Below are positions 21,812 to 31,000 of a stretch of DNA of 64,000 bases, in pieces. The stretch's first letter is position 1, and each line of letters opens with the position of its first letter. Location: contig CM039465.1 of assembly GCA_022414725.1 (NCBI GenBank), forward strand, positions 43,922,560 through 43,986,559. The letters run 5' to 3'. The position numbers and the translations under genes are program-made. Source of the DNA: Microglena sp. YARC (Eukaryota > Chlorophyta > Chlorophyceae > Chlamydomonadales > Chlamydomonadaceae). The notes under the pieces are model-generated. The model was not told the DNA's origin. It worked only from the letters and a program-made list of their open reading frames with translations, and did not search any database.

Positions 21812-22438
21812 GGTTATCGGCCCGACCGCTACCCGCAGACAGCGCCCCTGCGCCCGTGCCAAGTGGATCTTCAGCCCTGCACAAGGTGACAGTTTTCCCT
21901 CAGACTAGCTCGACGGCTTGAGTACTGCTTTTGGCCCTGGATTGTCTACGTGTTCACGTGAGAAATCTAACCTGCGCTGCCTCGCCTACTGCCCACACAA
22001 CTCTCCCGTTGTCTCTACCATCCGTCACAGACGAAACGTAGACGCAGTCCAGGAGTCTGAGTAGATCTTCGACGTGAGTTGCAAACTCATCAGATCACAC
22101 ACAGCGTTGCGCAATCCCAAAAGGATTGTTTGTGCCACGGAGTATCAACCCTGCACACCCTCGAAGACCCCCCCCCCGCCCCCCCTCTCCCCCCCCCCCC
22201 CCCCCCCCCCACCTGATTCCGTCACCCATTCCCCACTTCCTGCTACTATCTCCACCATTACAGACCAACAAGACCCATTTGGTTCCCCCTTTGTTGTCAA
22301 CACTCCATCACCTCTACATCCGAATCGCACACCAAAGACTGAAGCCCGACAAGCTTCACACCCGGATTACCCACAGGCCGGTTTATTAACCCGGTGTGAA
22401 GATCAAGACCCCAAGACCCCAGCGCCGCGACAGACACC
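21812..22438 (+). other. Retrotransposon 5' untranslated leader
   Basis: Lies between the 5' LTR and the gag start. The first bases (GGTTATCGGCCCGACC) should hold the primer-binding site, but I cannot match it to a tRNA by eye. It contains a C-rich run at about 22168-22212. Confidence 0.6.
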
Positions 22439-22894
22439 ATGGCTACTCCAGCCAAGCTCCCTGCACTCGTCTTCGACGGCACACCTGCTGTCCCATGGCA
22501 CAAGTTTGGACCCTTCCTTCTCCGCCACCTCAGGTCCCACCCGGGGTGCATCTCTGTTGCCATTGAGGCTGCGAAGGACGTTGTCCCCGCAAATGAGCCA
22601 GCAGATGCCGACGGATACCCGCTGGAGGAGTCTCACTACCCGAATGTGGACAATGCTAATGCAGCTATTGCGGCTCGTGCTGTTCCCTACCCAATCAACA
22701 TGGTAAAGAACGCTGTTGCACTGAATGAGATCCTCAAGCATTGTTCTGAACCCATCCAACAGGCCGTCCTAGCTAACACTAACGTTGCTGCTAAAGCCTA
22801 CAGGTTTCTCAAGACCTCATATGGAGAGAGGAACTCTGACCTTGAGACAGGGGCAGTGAGATCCATGTATAAACCTCAGCATGACAACTACTGA
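22439..22894 (+). CDS. Retrotransposon gag, N-terminal part
   Basis: 151 codons from ATG (ACACCATGG context), starting MATPAKLPALVFDGTPAV. It resembles the gag_pre/UBN2-type capsid region of Copia elements in position and in the aromatic/charged pattern, including YRFLKTSYGER. It ends ...MYKPQHDNY-TGA. The natural continuation of the gag fold (EPLQTYLSRSYELY) lies in the +1 frame right after the TAC-TGA, which suggests a +1 frameshift or a mutation joining it to the next frame. It would form the particle that packages element RNA. Confidence 0.7.
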   Translation: MATPAKLPALVFDGTPAVPWHKFGPFLLRHLRSHPGCISVAIEAAKDVVPANEPADADGYPLEESHYPNVDNANAAIAARAVPYPINMVKNAVALNEILKHCSEPIQQAVLANTNVAAKAYRFLKTSYGERNSDLETGAVRSMYKPQHDNY

Positions 22895-25304
22895 GCCACT
22901 ACAAACCTACCTCTCTCGCAGTTATGAGCTCTATACCTTGCTTCCCCAAGTGAATGGGGTCAGCAACACCTCCATCCCTGCATTCCTCAGCATACTTGTT
23001 CAAGGACTTACACCTCGTCCAGAATACAATGGATTCAGGTTTTCCTTTCACAACTGTGTATGCCCTGATTTTGCCTCCTTTCAGACCCAGATCATCAGGT
23101 ACCAGGTGTCTAACCAGATCTCTGACTCCAGCATCTCTCCAGAAGAGACTGAGCACATGGCAGCTGCTGCTTTCCAAGGCCGCCCAAGAAAGGACCGTCT
23201 CCCATCTACTCAGATGACATGCTGGAACTGCAATGGCTATGAGCACAACTCAATCACTTGCCCTAGCCCCACCACAGAGCTGAAGTACAGGCCACCACCG
23301 TTCTCCTCCACATCTGCACGTCGAGGATCTTCATCACCCCCCAAGGATGCAGCCAAGAGGTCATCCAGCAAGTCCAAGTCTCCTAGGAGAGACATCAGAG
23401 CATCTGCCAGAGACACCAGAGGACGCCGTGACAGACGTGGGCATGCCCATGTTGCAGATGATGACTGTTCCACCTCCCAGTCCACAACAGACAATGAGGA
23501 TGAGCACAACTTCATGGCCTTAACTTCTGATGACCCACAGCCCCTCCAGTTTGCAGACTCAAGAGGCAAGTCCAAACCCCTGTCTGACCCACATGCTCCC
23601 ATGGATGACACTGCTTTCCCTGGACCCACACCTGATCCTGATGATGCTTCCCATAGTAGGAGAGATGAGTCTATGCCAGCCCTAGTTTCCAGTGATGGCA
23701 CCTCTGATGATGATGATGATGATAAGGGTGCTCATGCCCAGTTCCAGACAGCCCTCCTGACAGAGTGGATTTTAGACTGTGCAGCCCACTCCCACTGCAC
23801 CAGTAACCCGTCCATCTTGCATGACATTCAGGATCTCCCCCAGCCTATTAGTCTCCACCTGGCAGACCTTGGAGCATCACCACTGCTCTGCCTCCAGAAA
23901 GGAAAAGCCAACATCAGGGGTCACCTTGGATCCATGATCACACTCAACAATGTGCTCCTTGCTCCACCCTTGACTGTGGTCAACATACTCAGTGTGCATG
24001 CAGCACACACACTATGCCCCAACCTCCAACTCCATGCATCTAGTGTTGCTGCTACACTCTCCCTCCCCACTGCCAAGGGCTCCAAGACTATTCTCTTATG
24101 CCCTAAACAGCATGGCCTCTACATCACTAGCACCTCTAGGATCCCTCCCTCTTCCCCATACCCCTGTAATACCCTCCCTTCTGTCATCATGATGGTCACC
24201 CAGCAAGACCCCAAGAACATCTGCTACAATGATGATGCTGCTGCCAGTTGCACCATTCCCCATGACACTGCCAGCAGCTCCAGCATCCTACCAGACCTGG
24301 TTTCTGCAAATGGTGAGGATGACATGCCTGACCTTGTTCAACCCATCATGCCCTCCATGATCCAGTCAGACAATGGGGGGGAATTCTCACCACACCAACA
24401 TGACCTGCTGGAAGATGACTTGTATACCACATCATCCCATGACTTCATCCCAGATACTGATTACTCCACAGCCCCTAGCCAGCAGATGCCCACTGTTCCC
24501 CATGATGAGCTGTGTAACCTGACAGAAGCACAAGCCAGAAGAGAGATGGACCTCCTGCTGGACCAAGCCAGAACCAGCTATGAAAGTCCGTATCCCATTG
24601 ATGGACAGGGGTCCTGCACCCAACAGGAGCTATCCCAAGCCCTTAGATTTGAGCAATGGATTCCCTCAGCTACCTCTCTCTCTCCTGATCAGCCCCTAGC
24701 CCATGTCAACATGAACACCCACCCAGTCCATTTCCTGAACAACTCTGGCCTCTCCAGGACCAAGTTTGGAACCCTGCTGAACACCCTCAACAATTCCCCT
24801 TCCTCCCTTAGAGCCTTCAGCATCAGACCTAGACAGCCTGTCCCTATCCTCATTGCCCAGCTAGCTACCAAGTTCCCTGCCCTTCTAGCTGCTGAAATGT
24901 CCAGGTTCCCAAGCAGACAGATGCACAACAGTCACTTCTCAGTCTGTGGACCCCTCCTCAAGCACGTCAACAGATTGCAACACATGGTACACATATACCC
25001 CACTGTCTCCACAGCTGCCAGGCCCACCATTCAGTGGGCCATATGCCTCCAAGCAGCCATGGTACAAGCACATGCAAGGGTACTGGTTTCCTGGCCCAAG
25101 ATGCTTATGCAACCCATCAGCTGTGTGTATCCTGGGGGAAGAGTAATGTGTGTCAACAACCTCAGCATGCACTGGAGCCCTATGGATTTCACATTCATCA
25201 ACATGCTGGACACCCCAAAAATGTCTAGGAAATCTTTCCCCACCCTCCTGGAGAACCTCCACACCCAGCTGGACCTTGATGGTTACCCAGCATCTGGCAC
25301 CTAG
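22881..25304 (+). CDS. Retrotransposon gag C-terminus, zinc knuckle, protease-like and integrase-like segments
   Basis: 807 codons, overlapping gag by 14 nt. In order: rest of the gag core; zinc knuckle CWNCNGYEHNSITC (residues about 114-127), the CX2CX4HX4C form except for spacing detail; a basic Ser/Arg region; an acidic linker. Next comes WILDCAAHSHCTSN (about 304), which aligns to the Copia protease motif WILDSGAxxHMT but has DCAA in place of DSGA, then LSVHAAHTL. Near residue 494 is IQSDNGGEF, the second catalytic Asp region of the integrase. The rest of the integrase core and all of reverse transcriptase are missing. The last 300 residues are unassigned. It is open and uninterrupted, which fits recent transposition by trans-complementation. 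Confidence 0.75.
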   Translation: MTTTEPLQTYLSRSYELYTLLPQVNGVSNTSIPAFLSILVQGLTPRPEYNGFRFSFHNCVCPDFASFQTQIIRYQVSNQISDSSISPEETEHMAAAAFQGRPRKDRLPSTQMTCWNCNGYEHNSITCPSPTTELKYRPPPFSSTSARRGSSSPPKDAAKRSSSKSKSPRRDIRASARDTRGRRDRRGHAHVADDDCSTSQSTTDNEDEHNFMALTSDDPQPLQFADSRGKSKPLSDPHAPMDDTAFPGPTPDPDDASHSRRDESMPALVSSDGTSDDDDDDKGAHAQFQTALLTEWILDCAAHSHCTSNPSILHDIQDLPQPISLHLADLGASPLLCLQKGKANIRGHLGSMITLNNVLLAPPLTVVNILSVHAAHTLCPNLQLHASSVAATLSLPTAKGSKTILLCPKQHGLYITSTSRIPPSSPYPCNTLPSVIMMVTQQDPKNICYNDDAAASCTIPHDTASSSSILPDLVSANGEDDMPDLVQPIMPSMIQSDNGGEFSPHQHDLLEDDLYTTSSHDFIPDTDYSTAPSQQMPTVPHDELCNLTEAQARREMDLLLDQARTSYESPYPIDGQGSCTQQELSQALRFEQWIPSATSLSPDQPLAHVNMNTHPVHFLNNSGLSRTKFGTLLNTLNNSPSSLRAFSIRPRQPVPILIAQLATKFPALLAAEMSRFPSRQMHNSHFSVCGPLLKHVNRLQHMVHIYPTVSTAARPTIQWAICLQAAMVQAHARVLVSWPKMLMQPISCVYPGGRVMCVNNLSMHWSPMDFTFINMLDTPKMSRKSFPTLLENLHTQLDLDGYPASGT

Positions 25305-25818
25305 CTTGACCATAGTTGACATTCTTGTTTTAGCCATGAACACTCTAGGATTAATGTGATGCACTGTACTTCCCCATGTACTGCTGATTTCTTGTTCTTT
25401 AGTATCTCTATCTTAGGCTTCTACAGCATGTCTACAATTCTCTAATTTAGGGTAATCCCAAATTATGGGGGTAATCAGTCCTATCTAACAGACATCCTAG
25501 CAGCCCCACTGGCAGCTACCTGGCAGCTTCTCCTGTGCCTCAGCCTGACTCCTAGGCTGCCATAACTCTTAAGCATAGTCCATAGCCTTCCATAGTATTA
25601 ATAAGTCTCTCTGAGTTAAAGCTACCTTATAGATGACTTTGGAAGTATCTCAGCATATCTCTCCATCTGGATTGATTACATGAGCCAGCGGGGGATGGAC
25701 GTCTACCTAATAGAAGTTGCTTACAGCCAGTCAGTCCTTTATACTCCTGTATTTTCTTTATGCCCCTCAGCTAATTCCAGGGATTCTTGTACCCAAAAAT
25801 ACCTTGAATTGGGGGGGA
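25305..25818 (+). other. Retrotransposon 3' untranslated region and polypurine tract
   Basis: No further frame is seen. GGGGGGGA at about 25811-25818 is the polypurine tract for plus-strand priming. Confidence 0.7.
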
Positions 25819-26038
25819 TGTTATTGTCCGTCGAGTCGGGCACTGAGTTGGCATAGCGCACGCGTGGTCCTGTGGCTCCAGGACCCGGGTTGCCTGCCGC
25901 CGGGCCATAGGCTAGCTATGGCCCGCACGTGTCTTCGGAACCTTCCTGAAGACTTCCTTTTCTATATAGCCGCACGAGTTGCGATGATAAGCTATCTGCT
26001 CTTCAGTCTTCATTGGGTAACAACTCTATCGATTGAAA
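25819..26038 (+). repeat. 3' LTR
   Basis: 220 bp, near-identical to 21592-21811 (differences at AGACTAG/AGGCTAG, CACGCG/CACGTG, CGAAACC/CGGAACC, CTTCTTG/CTTCCTG and GTGTAAC/GGGTAAC). Confidence 0.9.
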
Positions 26039-26043
26039 GAATC

Positions 26044-26389
26044 GTACAAACGCCTGGACATCTGTCGGACAGACGGACAGCGGACAGCGGACAGACGGCG
26101 GAGAGAGACATGGGGGAAACATAGGGCTTCAGCCCCGGGACCCTGGGGGGTCCTGAGGGGGCTAAAGCGAAAAGTATCAGAACCTGATTTCCCAATCTGA
26201 GAGTAAAATAATTCCTCTACATTACCTGGTGTGTAATCCAGAAGTTGAAGGTCGAGCGAAGCTTGCTCTGTTCATCCATGAATGCATGAAGAGATTGGAT
26301 TAAGTATTTTTTACAGGTATGATAATTTATTCTGTACTGTTTTTTATCGTTCAGAGAAGAGGAGAAAAAACACAAAAAACAAATGGAAC
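26044..26389. other. No gene recognised
   Basis: Contains GACAGACGGACAGCGGACAG short repeats and a GCTTCAGCCCCGGGACCCTG segment. Nothing coding. Confidence 0.4.
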
Positions 26390-26592
26390 AAGTTCTAGGC
26401 AGCGTCGCTTGCGACGCTAAAAATGGCGGAGAGTGATCGCGACAGAGAGACAGGTGGCAACGGAAGTGAGTTAGTCACGAGACCGTTGGCTGACGTGTCA
26501 GGCTTCATCGCAGTTAGATGGATGGTCGGTCAGACGGACAAATGGGTAACCCTGGGGGCTCCCGCCCTCTTGAAAAGGGGGCTCCGCCAAAT
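26390..26592 (+). mobile_element. Dispersed repeat family A, copy 2
   Basis: CTAGGCAGCGTCGCTTGCGA foldback, ATGGCGGAGAGTGATCGCGA, ending GGGGGCTCCGCCAA. About 85% similar by eye to copy 1. Confidence 0.8.
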
Positions 26593-26711
26593 AGGGTGGA
26601 AATGTAGAAGGTGATTTTTTAGCGTTAACACTTTCCAGTTTTTAACTTTTACTGCTGGAGACGGCGAGCAGACAAATTGCTGCCTGAAGCTTTGTATCCT
26701 AGTCCCTGTCC

Positions 26712-26882
26712 AACGTATGGCTCAATGGCTGAGCTCCTTGACGACGAAGGTGCCGGGTTCGAATCCCTTAGTGTTCGCGGTCACTGTCAGCCGCCATGAT
26801 AGTCCAGGTAAAGTAGCAGCCCGTTCCCTACTGCCATAAGATGTGGCTACCTTAATACCACGCCCCACCAGGCGTTATCATT
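26712..26882 (+). mobile_element. tRNA-derived SINE, copy 2
   Basis: Best-preserved copy. A-box region TGGCTCAATGG, B-box GGGTTCGAATCCC about 40 nt later, then a tRNA-unrelated body (GTCACTGTCAGCCGCCAT, GTAGCAGCCCGTTCCCTAC) and tail CACCAGGCGTTA. Confidence 0.8.
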
Positions 26883-27089
26883 ATCCTAGCTCAATTTCAA
26901 GTTCTTGCCTGTTAACCATGATTTCGGTGGGGTGGAGTGGGGTGGGTGGGGAATCCCGAATGGGGATGGGGAGGTGCGATTCGTCAAACTGTCAACGACT
27001 TGATGTTTTCAACGACCAAATGCACTTCCCCACTCCTTACTACCAGACTGAATCTGAGGGCTTGCTGTACAAACTGTGACAGGAAGGGG

Positions 27090-27258
27090 GTAAACATAAA
27101 GAAGCGTGTATGTATGTTACAGTTCAGCGGTAGGCCAAATAGGCTAAAGGGACTTGCCCAACCGTGACAGGAAGGGCTAAAAATAAAGAAGTGTGTACGT
27201 ATGTTACAGTCCAGGGGTAGGCAAAAAAGCTTAAGGGACTTGCTCAACCGTGATAGAC
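27090..27258 (+). repeat. Dispersed repeat family D, two partial units
   Basis: GTATGTTACAGTTCAGCGGT and GTATGTTACAGTCCAGGGGT followed by AGGCAAAAAAGC or GGCCAAATAGGCTAAAGGGA. Further copies lie at 29455-29640 (-), 52712-52885, 59455-59635 and 60972-61025. Confidence 0.65.
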
Positions 27259-27354
27259 TAGGACTGATCTATATTTTTCTTTGTGCCAACCCTCAGATCG
27301 CTAGTTGGTGTCTAGAGACCCACCTCCTTGGTTCTGAATCTCCTAAATATCCTG

Positions 27355-27440
27355 TTTCAACGAATGGCTCAAAGGTTAAGCTCGTTAAAATGATGAAGGT
27401 ATGGGATTCGAATCCCTACAAGTGCGCTTTAGTGTTGGTT
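27355..27440 (+). mobile_element. SINE head fragment, copy 3
   Basis: GAATGGCTCAAAGGTTAAGC followed by GGGATTCGAATCCCTAC and GCGCTTTAGTGTT. The body is missing. Confidence 0.6.
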
Positions 27441-27530
27441 TATACCCACCTCCTTAGTTTAGAATATAAGATTTTTAAAATAAAATGAATATTTGGTATC
27501 AATTATAAATCCTTTGCAAGAACCCTGAAC

Positions 27531-27768
27531 GGCTCACAGCATACTTGTTACCAGGGTAATTCAAAGCGCGCGCTTTTGAGCTTCTGAGCGCTGACTTTTT
27601 GACCCCCTCTGCGCTTTAAGCGCAGTTTTTTGCAACCCCTTGTGGGCGCTGCAAGCAATTTTTGCGCTTTTTGCACTACAAAGCGCAATTTTTTTCTTTT
27701 CAAGTGCGCTAAAGCGCTGGCCAATTTGGCCATTTGAAGTACCCTGGCTCACAGCATACTTGTTACCA
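27531..27768. mobile_element. MITE family B, copy 2, with 23-bp perfect direct repeats
   Basis: GGCTCACAGCATACTTGTTA+CCA occurs exactly at 27531-27553 and 27746-27768. The insert has near-perfect inverted ends GGGTAATTCAAA and TTTGAAGTACCCT and internal AAGCGC repeats. Confidence 0.75.
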
Positions 27769-28001
27769 TCCTTGCATATTGTGAGCTAAGGAGATAAGCA
27801 TCATAGCCTCAATCACTTCACACTACTCTAGTATCGCATCACAATCGACCTGGTCACAATCATATAAGTTTTCAAATAAATTCAACATTCTGGTGAGACG
27901 GCCATCTAATATTAACTAACATGCACCAATAGTATTCATTCACTAATATGAACTAACTTTGCCTTTCCCTAGATATGCATCATAGCCTCACTCACTTAAC
28001 A

Positions 28002-31000
28002 CTACTGTAGTATCGCATGCTCCGACACCTGGGCGCGGCAAATGGGGCATATGGATGACTTCGCCAACACCTCATCACAGCAGTGGGAACACAGAATGAC
28101 ATGGCCACATGGGGGGGTGAGGGGGTGCCAGGTTGTGCAAGCTGAGGCTGTACAATGAGCTGAGGCAATACCATGCGCTGAGTCAGCTCAAGGTTTGGAA
28201 CTGCTGTACGTGACATGACCTGCAGACTGGGGTTCTGCTGCTGTTGCTGCTGGTTTGAAGTGAGGCTAGGTGCAATAGCAACAGTTGATGTGGGAGCAAT
28301 AGCGCCACCTAGTTTTGGGGCAATAGGAGGTCCCCCAGAACCAGGGGCAGCGTTACCAACACCATCACCAACAGGATCTGCCCCAGAACCAGGGGCAGCG
28401 TTACCAACACCATCACCAACGGGATCTACCCCAGATCCAGGGGCAACAGTTCCAACACCATCGACAACAGGAGCTGTTTCAGGACTAGGGGCAGTGGTGT
28501 CAGCAGCATCAACAACATGAGCTGTCTCAGAAGCGTCAGCAGTTGCAGCAGCATCAACAACAGGATCTGCCTCAGGATTAGGGGCAGTCGTGCCAGCAGC
28601 ATCAACAACATGAGCTGTCTCAGAAGCGTCAGCAGTTGCAGCAGGGATGGTAGCAGTTGTAGTATCAGCAGCAAATTCATCTGCAGTGCCAGGAGCAGCA
28701 TTGTGCAGTGTGGAAGCAACAGAGGTGACAGCAGAGCCAACAGGATTAGTGAGGCTAGGTGCACTAACAGAAGCTGGTGTGGCTGCTGCCCTACCAGCAG
28801 CAACATCAATGGCAGAAGCTGCCTCATCATTAGTAGCAGCAGCAGCAGCAGCAGCGGCAGCAGCAGCAGCAGAGACTGCAGGGGTTGTAGCATCAGCTGC
28901 AGAGGTAACAGGAGAAGTGAGGCTAGGTGCACTAACAGAAGCTGCTCTGGCTGATGCTATACCAGCAGCAACATCAACGGCAGTAGCTGCCTCATCACTA
29001 GCAGCAGCAGCAGCAGCAGGGGCAGCAGCAGCGGCAGCAGCAGCAGCGGCAGCAGGGGTTGTAGCATCAGCAGCAGAGGCAACAGGGGTGGGCAGAGGAT
29101 TGTGCGTCTGCAGGTTCAGAGGGAGCGCGTGTACACTCCCTATCCCTGCAAGGTCTACTATGCCACTCCCACTGGGCTCCACGCCACCATTACTACTTAC
29201 ACCACCCTCCCCTGCAGGTTGCTGCTGCACCAGATGCTTCTCTGCATTCTTGTCTCCACCCTCGGATACCTGATCAGCTGCCACTTGCCCATCTTTGATT
29301 TTATCCTTCCCCTTCTTCTTCTCCTTCTGCCTCTGCTTCTTCTCCTTCTTAGCTGTAGACCTGGCCTCCTTCACAGCTTTCTCCCTCTCCTCCTCTTCCA
29401 ACAGTTCCTGTGGTGAAAGTGTGTAAATAAGTCACTTCCACATTCCTTGTGCATGTGTTGACGATTTAATTATATTGTAGAATTAAATGATCACTGTAGC
29501 ACGAACTCAGGCCCCCCGTCGATAAAACGATTGTTTGGGGTTCAGTTTATAAATGCTTTTTCTTTTGAAGCCCTTACTGGCATGGTTGGGCAAGTCCTTT
29601 TAGCCTATTTGGCCTATCTCTGGACTGAACATACATTGAAGTTGCAAACAAGAACAGGCTGTGCAACAGAATGCATAAAGCATGTATGCGCCCAAGGTGC
29701 TCATATCATACTGTCACATACATTCATTTCAGTTGCAAACAAGAACAAGCAATGCAACAGAATGCACAAAGCAGGTATGCGTTCAAGGTGCTCGTATGTA
29801 ACATACATACATACATACATACATACATCTATATATATAAAGAAATCATGGTCGTGGTCGTGGTGGTGTCATCGCGTAACCGACTTAACCGACTTCCCGC
29901 CCAGCCAATTCCCGCCCAGCCAATTCACGCTCAGCCAATTCACGCTTTTAATCCCTCCTGCTTCAACTTCTGCCTGATTGGACTCCTGCGAATTCTGCCT
30001 TATGCAACCGTCGCCTCCTGCGTATTCTACCTGTTGCGCATCCCGCCCGATTTCTCCTTTTCCCGCCTGAGTTCATCCACCTGATTTCGGTAGCGCTACA
30101 GTTCGTCTTCCTACAAGCTTTTCCCCCTGCATCTCTGCAAGAGCTTTCCCTTGCGTCAAGAGACCTGTCGCTGCGCACAACGGGAGGTCACGTGTTTAGT
30201 CATCCGACCTGTCAGAAATGTCCGAATCGCATCCATCCCTTGTCACAAACTTGACTGCAAATTCTTCCCACTGCATTGAGAAACATGTCGCTCCGCATTG
30301 TGCCATATCAAGTACGCATCAAAGTTGACCGAATGAAAAATCTCGCTGAGCATTCTCGCCCTAACTTGACCGAACATCTCAAATCAGCAACTTGAATGCA
30401 ACTTCTTCACACTGCATCGAGAACCATGTCGTCGCTGTGCATTGTGCTATAGCTAGCACGCGGCAAAGTTGAATGGATGAACCTAGCGATGTTTCCAAGT
30501 CTCAGATCGACTTGACTTCGGGAGCAGTTGCGGTGAACAGGTTTGTTCTTCGGCCGAACTGAATACATGCTCGCTAAGAAGAAGCTTTAGTTATATACAG
30601 TTGCGATTGCGCAGGTTCAGCTTTTTCAGTGGGGTCGACTATCGATCACAGCTGAGGTAGCAGGGAAGCAGGTCCGATGCTTTTAGCGGAGTCGGATGAT
30701 GCGCAAACGTTGTCGATGCTCATCGTCCCGTTTGCCTTTCAGCTATGGCAAAGCCCACAGCTGAAGTGGAGGGAGACAGATATGGAGTATTTTTTGTGCT
30801 GGTGGGTGCGTGTAGGAGGGTGGGGAGGGGTGAGAGTGGGGAGAGGGTGGGGGCTGGTGGGATGGCTGGGTGGGGGAAGGGATGGAGTCAGGAAATATGT
30901 CAGGAAGATTAAGGGAGTATGTTTGTGGGAGGGGGTACATGGTTGGGTGGGGGTAGGGGTGGAGATAACTGGGGGGGGGGGGGGGGAGTACGGTGGTGTT

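Larger units (their letters stand above)
21592..26038 (+). mobile_element. Copia-like LTR retrotransposon, complete ends, no reverse transcriptase
   Basis: A 4447-bp element between exact 5-bp target duplications GAATC (21587-21591 and 26039-26043). Two 220-bp LTRs differ at about five positions (roughly 98% identity), so insertion is fairly recent. A polypurine tract GGGGGGGA abuts the 3' LTR. The interior codes a gag frame (22439-22894) and an overlapping second frame (22881-25304) with zinc knuckle, protease-like and integrase-like segments, all forward. No YVDD-type reverse transcriptase or RNase H motif is present, so it should depend on another element. Confidence 0.9.

Noticed and set aside
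28021..28110. Complete RING finger
   Set aside because: Only the C-G-H, C-x2-C and C-P-x-C part is present; the first C-x2-C pair could not be found within about 40 residues upstream in any frame.
28426..29273. Leu-rich and Ala-rich frames overlapping the ARM gene
   Set aside because: Shadow frames of the Ala/Thr low-complexity part of exon 3.
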